Source of the DNA: an uncultured Alphaproteobacteria bacterium | Lineage (GTDB): Bacteria > Pseudomonadota > Alphaproteobacteria > HIMB59 > GCA-002718135 | Direction of reading: 5' to 3' | NCBI GenBank assembly: GCA_902623545.1 | Contig: CACNUI010000002.1 | Location: 1-64,000 of the forward strand | DNA length: 64,000 bases | Shown here: piece by piece, positions 1 to 13,201 of the stretch | How the letters are laid out: the number at the start of each line of letters is the position of its first letter | Position numbering within the stretch: position 1 is the stretch's first letter | Program-made: the position numbers and the translations under genes | Notes under the pieces: model-generated | What the model was told of the DNA's origin: nothing | The model's database searches: none | What the model saw: only the letters and a program-made list of their open reading frames with translations

Positions 1-2
1 AA

Positions 3-1561
<1,559 letters not shown>

Positions 1562-1569
1562 GAGTTAAT

Positions 1570-2739
1570 ATGAAAAGATCTTATTTATTTACAAGTGAAT
1601 CAGTTTCTGAAGGCCATCCAGATAAAGTTTGTGATAGAATTTCAGATATGGTTGTGGATACGTATTTATCATCTGGCGATCCACAAACACGCGTAGCCTG
1701 TGAGACTTTGACTACCACTAATAAAGTAGTTTTAGCTGGAGAAGTAAGAGGCCCATCAGTTTCTAAGGATCAGATTATATCTCAAGTTAGAGATTGTATT
1801 AAAGATATTGGTTATGAACAAGATGGTTTTCATTGGCAGAATTGTGATATTGAAAGTTTTCTTCATGAGCAGTCAGCTGATATTGCTATGGGTGTTGATT
1901 CTGCTAGCAATAAAGATGAAGGAGCAGGCGATCAAGGAATCATGTTTGGTTTTGCTTGTAAGGACACTGAATCTTTAATGCCAGCACCGATACATTATTC
2001 TCATCAAATATTGTATAAAATGGCACAAGCGCGTAAAGATGGATCTGCATCTGGTCTAGAACCTGATTCAAAAAGCCAAGTCACAATGCTTTATGAAAAC
2101 GGAAAACCAACAAAAGTTACCTCTTTAGTAATTTCTTCACAACACAAAGAAGGTTTATCTCCTGAGGACGTAAAAGAAATCGTTAAACCTTACGTATATG
2201 AGTGTATACCTAATAACTTATTAGAAGGTCTAAAAGATGAAGAATTTTATGTTAATCCTACAGGAAACTTTGTAATTGGAGGCCCTGATGGTGACTCTGG
2301 TTTAACTGGCCGTAAAATAATAGTTGATACATATGGCGGTGCAGCGCCTCATGGCGGAGGTGCATTTTCAGGAAAGGATCCATCTAAAGTTGATAGGTCT
2401 GCAGCATATGCAGCAAGGTACTTAGCAAAAAATGTTGTAGCAGCGGATCTAGCGGATGAGTGCACTATACAGTTATCTTATGCAATAGGAGTATCGAAAC
2501 CCTTATCGGTATATGTAAATACTAATGGAACAAATAAAATTGATGAACAGAAAATTGAAAAATCTGTGCAAGATTTATTTGATCTAAGCCCAAGAGGAAT
2601 AAGAGAACATTTAAAACTAACAAATGCAATTTATGTTCCAACCTCTGCTTATGGCCATTTTGGTAGAGAACCAAGTAATCAAGGTCATTTCACCTGGGAA
2701 AAAACAGACTTGGTAGATGCGCTTAAAGGGATAGCTTAA
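1570..2739 (+). CDS. metK: S-adenosylmethionine synthetase
   Basis: 389 aa; [26 protein letters not shown] and [19 protein letters not shown] motifs. Confidence 0.98.
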   Translation: MKRSYLFTSESVSEGHPDKVCDRISDMVVDTYLSSGDPQTRVACETLTTTNKVVLAGEVRGPSVSKDQIISQVRDCIKDIGYEQDGFHWQNCDIESFLHEQSADIAMGVDSASNKDEGAGDQGIMFGFACKDTESLMPAPIHYSHQILYKMAQARKDGSASGLEPDSKSQVTMLYENGKPTKVTSLVISSQHKEGLSPEDVKEIVKPYVYECIPNNLLEGLKDEEFYVNPTGNFVIGGPDGDSGLTGRKIIVDTYGGAAPHGGGAFSGKDPSKVDRSAAYAARYLAKNVVAADLADECTIQLSYAIGVSKPLSVYVNTNGTNKIDEQKIEKSVQDLFDLSPRGIREHLKLTNAIYVPTSAYGHFGREPSNQGHFTWEKTDLVDALKGIA

Positions 2740-2745
2740 TTAGAT

Positions 2746-3192
2746 TTGCTAAATTCAGAGAATCAGGTTTTAGATATCTCTCAGATAGAGGAATTTGCAT
2801 TAACATTTAGTAAGAAACTGCAAATTGGGGATATAGTACTTCTAAAAGGTGAGCTGGGTTCAGGAAAAACAACTATATCACGATTTATTATTAATCATCT
2901 TTATAGCCTAAATAATCTTAAAAGACCTCTAGCAATTTCTAGTCCTTCCTATCCAATACTACTTACTTATGAACTGGGATCATTCGATATTTATCACTAC
3001 GACTTGTTTAGAATAAAGGATATAAAAGAACTATTCGATTTAGATTTTTTGGAAAATATAAACAATTCTATATCTCTAATTGAATGGCCAGAAATTTTAC
3101 TTAATTCATCTTTTCAGCAAAAATATTATCTTTTGGAATTACAAATCAAATCAGATTTAAAAAGAATTATTAATATTAAATATTATGAATAA
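2746..3192 (+). CDS. tsaE: tRNA threonylcarbamoyladenosine biosynthesis ATPase TsaE
   Basis: P-loop GELGSGKTTISR and SPSYPILLTYELGSFDIYHYDLFRI; ORF starts with TTG. Confidence 0.9.
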   Translation: MLNSENQVLDISQIEEFALTFSKKLQIGDIVLLKGELGSGKTTISRFIINHLYSLNNLKRPLAISSPSYPILLTYELGSFDIYHYDLFRIKDIKELFDLDFLENINNSISLIEWPEILLNSSFQQKYYLLELQIKSDLKRIINIKYYE

Positions 3193-3197
3193 TATAT

Positions 3198-4118
3198 ATG
3201 GAATTTGTATCTGATAATATTTTTGAAATTCATCAGGGATTATCAGAGAAAAAAGTTTTTAGAAAATCACAAAATGAAATTTCTAAAATTATTATTGATT
3301 TTTCTAATGATGTAAAAGAATTTACAAATTTTCTTAAAGTTTACCAAATCCTTAAAAAAATTAATATATCTATACCAAAAATCTATGAAGTTTATTTTAC
3401 AAAAAAAATTATTATAATGGAAGATTTTGGCATAAATACATTTGACAAAATATATAAAGAAGAAAATATTTATAAATTATTAAGAATAGCAATAGATAAT
3501 TTAATTATTATTGAAAATTCCTTAATATACAAAGACTTAGAACAATTAGAAAAATATACGTTTAATGATTTAAAAAAAGAAATTAGTGAATTTATTAACT
3601 TTTATATCCCCTATAAAAAAATATCAAATTTTCCCATTAATGATTTTTATGATTCTTGGTTTAGAGTATATAATAACGAAAAATTTGATTTTACTAGTTT
3701 TGTTCACAAGGATTTTGAATTTATTAATTTGATTTTAGTTAACAAAAATCTATCACATCTTAAATGTGGCATAATTGATTTTCAAAGTGCATTTATTGGA
3801 TTTAAGGGTTGGGACTTATTCTCTATTCTTGAAAATCCAAGATTAAATTTTACAAGTAAATACAATGATGATTTAATAAAATACTACTATCTAAATACAA
3901 ATATCACTACAAATTATGAGAAATTTCTAAAACAGTACTACATCTTAAATTTAGCTAGACAAACTAGGTTAATTGGAAGATGGGTAAAATTATTATCTCT
4001 AGGTAATAAACAATTTTCAGATTACATTAATATTACAAAAAAAAGGATTATTTTTTGTTTATCAAAAATTACAGATAAAAAATTAAAACAATTATATGAA
4101 AAAGTTTTTATTAATTAA
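3198..4118 (+). CDS. Aminoglycoside phosphotransferase-fold kinase (AmgK-like amino-sugar kinase)
   Basis: VHKDFEFINLILVNKNLSHLKCGIIDFQSAFIGFKGWDLFSIL APH-family catalytic motifs; adjacent to a MurU-like nucleotidyltransferase. Confidence 0.8.
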   Translation: MEFVSDNIFEIHQGLSEKKVFRKSQNEISKIIIDFSNDVKEFTNFLKVYQILKKINISIPKIYEVYFTKKIIIMEDFGINTFDKIYKEENIYKLLRIAIDNLIIIENSLIYKDLEQLEKYTFNDLKKEISEFINFYIPYKKISNFPINDFYDSWFRVYNNEKFDFTSFVHKDFEFINLILVNKNLSHLKCGIIDFQSAFIGFKGWDLFSILENPRLNFTSKYNDDLIKYYYLNTNITTNYEKFLKQYYILNLARQTRLIGRWVKLLSLGNKQFSDYINITKKRIIFCLSKITDKKLKQLYEKVFIN

Positions 4119-4798
4119 TGACTGATTTTTCTATATTAATTTTAAGTGCAGGTTATGGAAAACGAATGCAAGACTTAACCCTAAAAACTCCAAAACCCTT
4201 ACTTAGAAAAAAGAATAAAACATTATTAGAAAATACTATAAACTTTTTCCATGAAGTTGGTTGTAAAGAATTTTTTATTAACACACATTATTTACATAAA
4301 AACATAGAATTATTTATTTTAAATAATTTTAAAGAATATCCAATTAGTCTGGTTTATGAGCCTAGTATTCTTGGTACAGGAGGCGCTATACAAAATATTT
4401 TTAATTATACAAATATTAAAAAAATATGTGTAGTTAATTCTGATATTTTTTGGAAAAGTGATAATAAATTAGATGTAATAAACTTTTTAAAAAATTATGA
4501 TGAAGTTACTCATTGCAAAATAATGTTATCAAAAGAAAAAAATTTTTTAGGTCTTAAAAAAAATAAAGGTGATTTTAATATTAAAAATGGTAATGTTTCA
4601 AACTGGATAAATGGACAAGATATTAATATTTATTCTGGTCTTCAAATTGTCTCTAAAAAAATTTTCAACAACTCATCAAATAATTTTAGTATGTATAAAA
4701 TTTGGAATGATCTAATCGTTACTAATAATTTACAAGGATCTTTTATAAATTCAAAGGTTTTACATATTGGGGATAAAAGATCATTTGATAATTTTTAA
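4118..4798 (+). CDS. Sugar-1-phosphate nucleotidyltransferase (MurU-like)
   Basis: LSAGYGKRMQDLTLKTPKPLL nucleotidyltransferase signature; paired with AmgK-like kinase. Confidence 0.85.
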   Translation: MTDFSILILSAGYGKRMQDLTLKTPKPLLRKKNKTLLENTINFFHEVGCKEFFINTHYLHKNIELFILNNFKEYPISLVYEPSILGTGGAIQNIFNYTNIKKICVVNSDIFWKSDNKLDVINFLKNYDEVTHCKIMLSKEKNFLGLKKNKGDFNIKNGNVSNWINGQDINIYSGLQIVSKKIFNNSSNNFSMYKIWNDLIVTNNLQGSFINSKVLHIGDKRSFDNF

Positions 4799-4845
4799 AG
4801 TTACTTTGATCTTGATTATCAAATTTAATTCCTTAAATATTCAAT

Positions 4846-5166
4846 ATGTCCACTTTTGTAACAAATGACCAAAAATTTGAAGAAGATATATCTACTCAGA
4901 CTGTACCAGTTGTTGTCGATTTTGGTGCTGAATGGTGTGGCCCATGCAAACAACTTGATCCAATTCTTGAGGAAATAGCAGCTGAAAACAAAGATAAACT
5001 TAAAATATTTAAATTAAATATTGATGAAAATCCAATGACACCTCAGAAATTTGGAGTCAGAGGTATTCCAACAATAATGATTTTTTCTGATGGTAAATTA
5101 ATTGATCAAAAAGTAGGGAGTTTACCTAAATCTGCACTTGAAAACTGGATTAAATCAAACTTATAG
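4846..5166 (+). CDS. trxA: Thioredoxin
   Basis: WCGPCK active site, 106 aa. Confidence 0.96.
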   Translation: MSTFVTNDQKFEEDISTQTVPVVVDFGAEWCGPCKQLDPILEEIAAENKDKLKIFKLNIDENPMTPQKFGVRGIPTIMIFSDGKLIDQKVGSLPKSALENWIKSNL

Positions 5167-6420
5167 TAATTTATCTCTAATTTTCCCAACTAAGTATAAT
5201 GAACCTGTTATTAAGAAAATTCTTTGATTTGATTTATTTATATGTTTTATAACTTTATTTAAACTTTGAATTCTCAGACATTGGATTGCAAGAGAGTTAC
5301 ACACATCTAGTATTTCATTGTTTTTAAATGAATGCTTTTCATCAGGAATTTCCACAGCCAGTATATTTTTTATATGATTTTTTATTGTATTAAGGAAAAT
5401 TTTTATTTCTTTATTATTAAGCATTCCAAATACAACACATGGATTTAAATTGTTAGACTTTAAAAATTCACTCAATCTTTTTGCTCCATCGACATTATGT
5501 GAGCCATCTAATATTATTTTTTTATTATTAAAATTTATTATTTCCAGTCTCCCCGGCCAAGCTGTGTCTCTTATTGCTTTATTAATTTTTTTATAATTTA
5601 AATCTAATTTATTTTGTAACATAATTTCTGAAAAAGCTAATGCTACGGCTGCATTTTCTATTTGATGTAAACCATTTAATTTAGGCCTTTTAATTATTCT
5701 TTTGTTTTTTTTGAATTGAAATTGAAAAGTTTTTTTATTAATATTAATTATTTTAAAATCTTTACTATAATAGTAAAAATTCTTTTTCTTCGTTAATTTT
5801 TCTAAAATAAATTTTTTAACTTCTTTTTTTTGCTTACTTATTAAAACATATTCACTTTTTTTAATTATTCCTAATTTTTCTTTAGTAATTTTAAGTATAG
5901 TATTTCCTAAAAACTCCTGATGATCAAAACTTATTGGAGTAATTATACTAAATAATTTTTTCGGAATTATATTAGTGGCATCCAATCTTCCACCTAAACC
6001 TGTTTCAAGGATTAAAAAGTCTGATTTAGATTGTTGAAATAATATGAAAGCAGCAGCTGTTGTTATTTCAAAAAAGGTAATTGGATCATCATTATTTTTT
6101 TTTCTAACAAATTCTAAAGTACTGTATAATTTTTTTGTACTTACATTTTTATTATTTAAAATTATTCTTTCATTAAATTTAGATAAGTGGGGAGATATAT
6201 ATGCATCACATGAATATCCATTTGAAACCAATATATTTCTTATAAAACTTTGAGTAGAGCCTTTACCATTTGTTCCTGCAATATGAATTGTCTTAGGTAA
6301 ACCTAAATGAGGATCACCTATTTTTTTTAGAAGTTTCTCTAATCTATTTAAAGATAAATCTATATATTTTGGATGTAAATTTATGAGTTTATCTAACAGC
6401 CTATCTGTCTTAGATTTCAC
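5161..6420 (-). CDS. folC: Bifunctional folylpolyglutamate/dihydrofolate synthase
   Basis: HIAGTNGKGSTQSFI and LDGSHNVDGAKRL motifs. Confidence 0.95.
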   Translation of the reverse strand: MKSKTDRLLDKLINLHPKYIDLSLNRLEKLLKKIGDPHLGLPKTIHIAGTNGKGSTQSFIRNILVSNGYSCDAYISPHLSKFNERIILNNKNVSTKKLYSTLEFVRKKNNDDPITFFEITTAAAFILFQQSKSDFLILETGLGGRLDATNIIPKKLFSIITPISFDHQEFLGNTILKITKEKLGIIKKSEYVLISKQKKEVKKFILEKLTKKKNFYYYSKDFKIININKKTFQFQFKKNKRIIKRPKLNGLHQIENAAVALAFSEIMLQNKLDLNYKKINKAIRDTAWPGRLEIINFNNKKIILDGSHNVDGAKRLSEFLKSNNLNPCVVFGMLNNKEIKIFLNTIKNHIKNILAVEIPDEKHSFKNNEILDVCNSLAIQCLRIQSLNKVIKHINKSNQRIFLITGSLYLVGKIRDKLL

Positions 6421-6423
6421 TTA

Positions 6424-7266
6424 TCAACTAATATGTTTTAGTATTTTGTATAATGTTTCTCTCAAATTTTTTCTGTGCGAAACAATATCAACCATTCCAT
6501 GTTCTTTTAAATACTCAGCTTTCTGAAAATCTATTGGTAATTCTTCTCTGATTGTATCTTGTATTACTCTTTTTCCGGCAAAACCAATTGTTGCTCCTCT
6601 TTCAGCTATAGTAACATCACCCAACATCGCAAATGAGGCAGTTACACCTCCTGTAGTTGGTTCAGTTAATATAACTATATAAGGAATTTTATTTTCATTA
6701 AGCATATCAACAGCAGCTATAGTTCTTGGCATTTGCATTAAACTGATTATTCCCTCTTGCATTCTAGCACCACCAGATGAGGTAACTACAACGTAAGGCA
6801 ATTTTTTTTCGACAGATATTTTGGCACCTTTTACTATTGCACCACCAACAGCTCTTCCCATAGAGCCACCCATGAATTCAAAATTCATTAATCCTATAAT
6901 AAGTTCTTGATCTTTAATTTTACCTTGTATTAATATAAATGCATCGTCTCTATTTGTCTTTTTTCTATACTCTTTAAGCCTATCTTTATATTTTTTTTTA
7001 TCAGTAAAGTTTAGTGGATCATCAGAAATTTTATCTAACTCAATTTCATTATAATTATTATCATTAAAAAATAATTTTATTCTGTCCTCAGCACTCATTC
7101 TAAAATGATAATCACAATTTATACATACTCTTAAGTTTTCATTAAGATCCTTATGATGAATCATATTGCCACAAGACAAACAATTATTCCATAATTTTTC
7201 AGGAACATCACGTCTCTTAACCAGTGAGGTCAATTTTGGTTTTACAAAATTAGTTAACCAATTCAT
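6424..7266 (-). CDS. accD: Acetyl-CoA carboxylase carboxyltransferase subunit beta
   Basis: N-terminal CxxC zinc ribbon and VVTSSGGARMQEGIISLMQMPRT. Confidence 0.97.
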   Translation of the reverse strand: MNWLTNFVKPKLTSLVKRRDVPEKLWNNCLSCGNMIHHKDLNENLRVCINCDYHFRMSAEDRIKLFFNDNNYNEIELDKISDDPLNFTDKKKYKDRLKEYRKKTNRDDAFILIQGKIKDQELIIGLMNFEFMGGSMGRAVGGAIVKGAKISVEKKLPYVVVTSSGGARMQEGIISLMQMPRTIAAVDMLNENKIPYIVILTEPTTGGVTASFAMLGDVTIAERGATIGFAGKRVIQDTIREELPIDFQKAEYLKEHGMVDIVSHRKNLRETLYKILKHIS

Positions 7267-8057
7267 ATTTTTGTACCTTGTTTTAACTCTTTAATAAATT
7301 CATCAATTTTATTTATCATTACATTTTTATTTTCTAAATTGTCTTCAATAATTTTGATTATACTTGAGCCCACTACTGCCCCATCAGCAATCTTACATAC
7401 ATTATTTACATCTTTAGAATCTTTAATACCAAAGCCCGGAACAATAGGTAACTTTGTGAATTTTTTTATAAAATTTATTGACTCTTTAAGTTCATCAATA
7501 TTAGCTGACTTTTGACCTGTTATTCCCATAACACTTACATAATATAAAAACCCACTAGCATTTTTAAGTATTAGTTTTAGTCTACCTTCAGTTGTAGTTG
7601 GTGTAATTAGCCTGATTAAATCAATATCATTTTTCTTTAAGGCTATATTTAGTTCTTCATCTTCTTCAGGTTGCAAATCGACAATTATTAAACCATCCAC
7701 ACCATGAGAAACACAATTTTTTACAAAATTTTCAATCCCATAATGTAAAACAACGTTGTAGTAACCCATTAATATAATTGGTAATTTTTTATTTAAGGAC
7801 TTAGCATTTAAAGCTAATTCAAAAATATTATCTAAAGTTATTCCATTACTAAGAGCTCTGTTACTTGATAATTGAATAGTAGGTCCATCAGCCATTGGGT
7901 CAGAAAAAGGCATACCTATTTCTAAAATATCAATATTATTTTTAATTAATTTACTAATAATTTGATTACTAGTTTCAAAATCAGGATCACATCCAGTAAT
8001 AAAGGTAACTAATTTCTTATCATTTTTTTTGAATATCTGATTTATTAAATCAGTCAT
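7263..8057 (-). CDS. trpA: Tryptophan synthase alpha chain
   Basis: [27 protein letters not shown]. Confidence 0.97.
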   Translation of the reverse strand: MTDLINQIFKKNDKKLVTFITGCDPDFETSNQIISKLIKNNIDILEIGMPFSDPMADGPTIQLSSNRALSNGITLDNIFELALNAKSLNKKLPIILMGYYNVVLHYGIENFVKNCVSHGVDGLIIVDLQPEEDEELNIALKKNDIDLIRLITPTTTEGRLKLILKNASGFLYYVSVMGITGQKSANIDELKESINFIKKFTKLPIVPGFGIKDSKDVNNVCKIADGAVVGSSIIKIIEDNLENKNVMINKIDEFIKELKQGTKI

Positions 8058-9265
8058 TTCATACTTATATTAAGTTCATCAGCTATTGCAAAAATATCTT
8101 TATCACCTCTACCGCACATATTCATAACTATGATTTTATTTTTAGAATAATTTTTCGCTATTTTCCTCACAGTAGATAATGCATGAGCAGGTTCAAGAGC
8201 AGGAATAATGCCTTCTAGTTCACAACAATATTTAAAAGCCTCAAGTGCTTCTTTATCAGTTGCTGACATATATTTAACTCTTTTTTCTTCAAATAAAAAT
8301 GAGTGTTCCGGTCCAATACCTGGGTAATCTAATCCAGCAGATATTGAGTGAGCTTCTTGTATCTGACCAGATTCTGATTGTAATAAATATGTTTTATTTC
8401 CATGCAAAACTCCTGGTTTTCCACCAGTTAAACTTGCTGCATGTTTTGATGTATTAATTCCATGCCCAGCTGCTTCAACAGCTATCATTTCTACTTCAGA
8501 GTCATCTAAAAACTCATAAAATAAGCCCAAAGCGTTAGAGCCTCCACCAATACATGCTATTAATAGATCAGGATTTTTACCTTCTGTTTTTTTAAGTTGT
8601 TCTCGAACCTCTTTTCCAATTACAGATTGAAAATCTCTTACCATGGCTGGATATGGATGCGGTCCTGCAGCAGTTCCAATAATATAAAAAGTATCTTTAA
8701 CATTGGTGACCCAGTCTCTTAATGCCTCATTCATTGCATCTTTAAGTGATTTTGAGCCTGTTGAAACACTTCTTATTTCAGCACCAAGCAATTTCATTCT
8801 AAATACGTTTGGAGATTGTCTTTCAATATCTTTTTCACCCATATAAATTACACATGGCAGACCAAATAGTGCACATACGGTAGCTGTTGCAACTCCGTGC
8901 TGACCCGCTCCTGTTTCAGCTATGATTCTTTTTTTACCCATTCTTTTAGCAAGTAATATTTGGCCCATACAATTATTAATTTTATGAGCTCCAGTATGAT
9001 TTAGTTCATCTCTTTTAAAATAAATTTTTGCACCACCTAAATCTTCAGTTATTCTTTTTGCATAAAAAAGAGGACTTGGTCGACCAACATATGTTTCCAA
9101 ATAATAGTTAAATTCATCATTAAATTGTTTATTATTTTTTATTTTTTCATACTCTCTCTCAACTTCTAGTATCAATGGCATTAGAGTTTCAGATACATAT
9201 CTTCCTCCAAATTTACCAAAATACCCTCTTTCATTTGGATAATTTTTATAAGTATTTTTAAGCAT
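8054..9265 (-). CDS. trpB: Tryptophan synthase beta chain
   Basis: [18 protein letters not shown] motif; [13 protein letters not shown]. Confidence 0.98.
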   Translation of the reverse strand: MLKNTYKNYPNERGYFGKFGGRYVSETLMPLILEVEREYEKIKNNKQFNDEFNYYLETYVGRPSPLFYAKRITEDLGGAKIYFKRDELNHTGAHKINNCMGQILLAKRMGKKRIIAETGAGQHGVATATVCALFGLPCVIYMGEKDIERQSPNVFRMKLLGAEIRSVSTGSKSLKDAMNEALRDWVTNVKDTFYIIGTAAGPHPYPAMVRDFQSVIGKEVREQLKKTEGKNPDLLIACIGGGSNALGLFYEFLDDSEVEMIAVEAAGHGINTSKHAASLTGGKPGVLHGNKTYLLQSESGQIQEAHSISAGLDYPGIGPEHSFLFEEKRVKYMSATDKEALEAFKYCCELEGIIPALEPAHALSTVRKIAKNYSKNKIIVMNMCGRGDKDIFAIADELNISMK

Positions 9266-9887
9266 AGTTTATTTTGTTCATTAAATTATTTATAATGTCA
9301 TTATCTTTAATGCCAAGCTCTTTTTCCACTCCAGATGATAAATCGACTCCAAAAGGCTTAATATTTTTTGTCAAATGATCAATATTTTTCAAATTTACAC
9401 CTCCAGACAAAAACCAAGGTTTTGAAGTATTTAAGTAGCTTATAATTTCCCAGTCAAAACTTTTAGCATTTCCACCTGGTAATTCATTTTTATTAGGTTT
9501 GTAGTCAAAAAGATAGTAATCTGCATCAGGATACATATTTATTTTATTTAGGTCATATTCTGATTGTATAGAAATTTTTTTAATAACTCTAATTTTATTT
9601 TTTTTTAACTGTCTAATATATTCATTATCCTCATAACCATGTAGTTGTATGTTTGTTAGATTTGTTTCTTTAATAAACGAATTTAAATCATCTATAGCTT
9701 CATTTACAAAAACTCCTACACCCTTAATTTTTAAATTTTTTGAAAGAACCAATAAATCTATCGCATCTTCTTTTGAAATATTTCTAGGGCTGTTATTATA
9801 AAAAATCATCCCAAAAAAATCTACACTATTTTCCTCGCAACAGAATAATGTTGTTTTATCTTTAATGCCACAGATTTTCACTATCAT
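9258..9887 (-). CDS. trpF: Phosphoribosylanthranilate isomerase
   Basis: VKICGIKD start; GVDLSSGVE. Confidence 0.95.
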   Translation of the reverse strand: MIVKICGIKDKTTLFCCEENSVDFFGMIFYNNSPRNISKEDAIDLLVLSKNLKIKGVGVFVNEAIDDLNSFIKETNLTNIQLHGYEDNEYIRQLKKNKIRVIKKISIQSEYDLNKINMYPDADYYLFDYKPNKNELPGGNAKSFDWEIISYLNTSKPWFLSGGVNLKNIDHLTKNIKPFGVDLSSGVEKELGIKDNDIINNLMNKINYA

Positions 9888-10574
9888 TTATTTTAAAGAG
9901 TTATTTATTTTTTTTATAGTCTTTAGAGGGTCTTTAGATAAAGTAATAGGTCGTCCTATAACTAGTAAACTTGCACCTTTTTCTACTGCTTCTTTGGGTG
10001 TTAGTACTCTTCTTTGATCATCATTTTTGTCTTTATAACTATTTATTCTAATACCTGGGGTGACGATTATAAAATTCTTTGGCAATATATTTCTCAAATA
10101 AATTAATTCTTTAGGACTACAAACTATACCATCAAGTTTTTGTTTAATAGCCTGTTTAACAAATTTTTTAACTAATAATTCAATTTTTTCCTCATTATAA
10201 TATTTCTTTGTTTGGCTTTGATCTAAACTTGTTAAGACTGATACACCTAATATTTTAGTTACTCTATTTTTAATTAAGCTCGACTTCATCATTTGATCAC
10301 CACCAGAAATATGGATGGTTGTTAACATTGGTTTTAATTTCACTAGAGCTTTTAAACCTTGATGAACAGTATTAGGTATATCATGGAGTTTCAAGTCTAG
10401 GAAAATTTTTGGACAAATTTTTTTTATTTTTAAATATCCTTCGATTCCAAAATTGAAAAAAAATTCATAACCAATTTTAAAAGCATATACTTCAGACTTT
10501 AGACTTCTTACTATTTTTTCTATTTTTTTAAAATTGTTGCTATCTAGTGCTACAATTATTTTATTCGATTTCAT
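9888..10574 (-). CDS. pyrF: Orotidine 5'-phosphate decarboxylase
   Basis: IVALDSNN; IFLDLKLHDIPNTV; GASLLVIGRPIT. Confidence 0.96.
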   Translation of the reverse strand: MKSNKIIVALDSNNFKKIEKIVRSLKSEVYAFKIGYEFFFNFGIEGYLKIKKICPKIFLDLKLHDIPNTVHQGLKALVKLKPMLTTIHISGGDQMMKSSLIKNRVTKILGVSVLTSLDQSQTKKYYNEEKIELLVKKFVKQAIKQKLDGIVCSPKELIYLRNILPKNFIIVTPGIRINSYKDKNDDQRRVLTPKEAVEKGASLLVIGRPITLSKDPLKTIKKINNSLK

Positions 10575-10860
10575 TATTTAATTTTGTATTTATTCTTTTG
10601 TGAAGAATTTTTCCTATTTTAAAATGTAGTTTATAAGATCTGCCTTTGTAAATTTTTTCATTCGTTTTTGGATTTCTTACGAATTTTTCTTTATTGATCT
10701 TTCTACTGATCGTGCCAAATCCTCTAATTTCAATATTTTGACCATTTTTTAACGAATTAGATATTTTTCCAATGAATATATCAAATATGGTTTCAACATC
10801 TTCTGAACTAAAATTACTATATTTTTTATTAAGATTAATTAATATTTCGGATTTTAACAT
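10561..10860 (-). CDS. ihfB: Integration host factor subunit beta
   Basis: HU/IHF family; GQNIEIRGFGTISRKINKEKFVRNPKTNE; adjacent to rpsA. Confidence 0.9.
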   Translation of the reverse strand: MLKSEILINLNKKYSNFSSEDVETIFDIFIGKISNSLKNGQNIEIRGFGTISRKINKEKFVRNPKTNEKIYKGRSYKLHFKIGKILHKRINTKLNNEIE

Positions 10861-10865
10861 TAATC

Positions 10866-12566
10866 CTATTTTTTTAGAACCGAACCTAATATATCTCCTA
10901 ATGAGGCCCCGGAGTCACTTGAACCGTATTTAGAAAGCGCATCTTTTTCTTCTTGAATTTCTAATTCTTTTATTGATAAATTTAAATTTCTTGTTTTTTG
11001 ATCAACTGAAATAAAGATAGAGTCGATGTTTTCCCCAACAGCAAATCTTTCATTTCTTTGTTCATTTTTATCTTTTGATAAATTATTTTTTTTAATATAA
11101 CCAAAAATGCTATTTTCTGGATCAAGCTCTACTTTAATGCCTTTATCATCTATTGCGATGATTTTGCCAGTAAGTTTGGATTTTAATGGATTATTGTCTA
11201 TATAGTTTTGGACTGGATCGTCTATTAGATGTTTTACACCAAGACTAATTCGCTCCTTCTCTACGTTAATGTCTAGAATTTTTACTTTTATTTTATCACC
11301 CTTTTTAAAATCTTTGAGTATTTTATCACACTCTTTTTCATCCCAGCTAAGATCAGATACATGAACCATTCCATCGATTTCATCTTGAACCTTAACAAAG
11401 ATACCAAAATCAACTATATTTACGATTTCCGTTTCAAAAGAATCATTAATTTCGTAAGTATCTTTTAGTTTTTCCCAAGGATTATCTTTCATTTGCTTTA
11501 AGCTACAAATCAGTCTTTTTTTATCATCATCTATTTCTAAAACTTTGATACTTACAGTTTCATTAGTATTTACAATTTTAGATGGATGCGGTGGTTTTTT
11601 TAACCATGTTAATTCGCTTAAAGTTATTAAACCATCATATTTTTCATTGATTAAAATATTAACATGATTATCGCTTATATTTATGACTTTTGCTTCAATT
11701 ACTTGATCTACCTTTATATTATCATTTACACTTTCCCATGGATTTTCAGATAGTTGTTTAATTCCTAAACTTAATCTTGATAGTTCTTCGTCAAACTTTA
11801 AAACTTTAACTTTAATATTTTGATTTAATTCTAGTATATCTGATGGATTGTTGATCTTCGTCCAGGATATATCTGTAACATGGACTAAACCGTCTAAACC
11901 GCCTAGGTCAATAAATGCTCCATAGTCTGTTAGATTCTTTACTTTTCCTTCTATTATTGAACCTTCCTGAATTTTACTTAAAAGTTCTTTTCGTTGTTCC
12001 TTCATCTCACTTTCGGTAATTGCTTTTCTAGATACAACAATGTTTCCCCTATATTTATCCATTTTTAATATCAAAAGCTCTAATGGTTTATTTAACAATT
12101 CTTTTGTATCTTTTGTTATTTGTCTCGTATCAATTTGACTACCTGGTAAAAAAGCGGTTACACCATTTAGGTCTACACTCATACCACCTTTAACTCTATT
12201 GTAAGGTATTCCGGTAACAATAGTATTGTTTGTGAAACTTTCTTGTAAATTATGCCATGCTTGTTGTTTAACGGCTTTTTCTCTTGATAGGACGGTTTCC
12301 CCATTAGCGTTATCAACGTTTTCAATATAAACCTCAGTTTCTTCACCTACATTCAGTTCTGGTTTGTACCCCGGTCTAGAGAATTCATTTAAAGGAATTC
12401 TACCTTCACTTTTAAGACCAACGTCAATTGTAACGATATCATTTTCAACTGAAACTATTTTACCTGTAATAATACTATTTTCTTTTATCTTTGTATTTTT
12501 GAACGTTTTTGCAATAAGTTCATCATATTGTGAATTAGAAATTTTGTTATTAGGAACTTTATTCAT
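10866..12566 (-). CDS. rpsA: 30S ribosomal protein S1
   Basis: 566 aa with repeated S1 domains (DYGAFIDLGGLDGLVHVTDISW etc.); follows cmk. Confidence 0.97.
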   Translation of the reverse strand: MNKVPNNKISNSQYDELIAKTFKNTKIKENSIITGKIVSVENDIVTIDVGLKSEGRIPLNEFSRPGYKPELNVGEETEVYIENVDNANGETVLSREKAVKQQAWHNLQESFTNNTIVTGIPYNRVKGGMSVDLNGVTAFLPGSQIDTRQITKDTKELLNKPLELLILKMDKYRGNIVVSRKAITESEMKEQRKELLSKIQEGSIIEGKVKNLTDYGAFIDLGGLDGLVHVTDISWTKINNPSDILELNQNIKVKVLKFDEELSRLSLGIKQLSENPWESVNDNIKVDQVIEAKVINISDNHVNILINEKYDGLITLSELTWLKKPPHPSKIVNTNETVSIKVLEIDDDKKRLICSLKQMKDNPWEKLKDTYEINDSFETEIVNIVDFGIFVKVQDEIDGMVHVSDLSWDEKECDKILKDFKKGDKIKVKILDINVEKERISLGVKHLIDDPVQNYIDNNPLKSKLTGKIIAIDDKGIKVELDPENSIFGYIKKNNLSKDKNEQRNERFAVGENIDSIFISVDQKTRNLNLSIKELEIQEEKDALSKYGSSDSGASLGDILGSVLKK

Positions 12567-13201
12567 GATAACTTTGTTACTAATCTGTTAATTTTTGATA
12601 AAGCTTTTTTTAATTCACCATTATTATCAATTTTAACAGCTCCATTTGGAACAATGAGTGGTGAATTTTTTCTACATTTGTCTTTTATATCTCTCAATTT
12701 TATTTCCTCTAAAATTTTTGGGTATATAGACTTTTCACCAGCATCAATCAACTGTTTATATCTCCTTTTTGCCCTATTTACTTCATTTACCTCAATATAT
12801 AGTTTTAAATCAGCTTCTTTAAAAACAACTGACCCAATATCCCTGCCATCAATCACAAAACCAGTGTTTCTTAAATTTTTGTATACAAATTCTCTTTGAA
12901 ATTTATTTACATAATCTCTTACATATTTGTGTATGGCTATTCGTGAGGCCCAGACACTGATTTTTTCTTTCCTAAGTATTTTATTTTTTCTAAATGATAA
13001 GTTTTTCTCTTTTTTTAAAATTCTTAATATATTTGGCTTATCATCAAAACTAACTCCATTCTTTAAAAGTTTATGAGCTATTCTTCTATATATAATTCCA
13101 GAATCTAAATGTCTTAGTGACCATTTGTTGCTTAAATATTTTGCTATTTCACCTTTTCCAGATCCAGCTGGCCCATCAATTGTAATAATTATGTTCTTCA
13201 A
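12563..13201 (-). CDS. cmk: Cytidylate kinase
   Basis: IIITIDGPAGSGKGEIAKYL; FVIDGRDIGSVVF. Confidence 0.96.
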   Translation of the reverse strand: MKNIIITIDGPAGSGKGEIAKYLSNKWSLRHLDSGIIYRRIAHKLLKNGVSFDDKPNILRILKKEKNLSFRKNKILRKEKISVWASRIAIHKYVRDYVNKFQREFVYKNLRNTGFVIDGRDIGSVVFKEADLKLYIEVNEVNRAKRRYKQLIDAGEKSIYPKILEEIKLRDIKDKCRKNSPLIVPNGAVKIDNNGELKKALSKINRLVTKLS

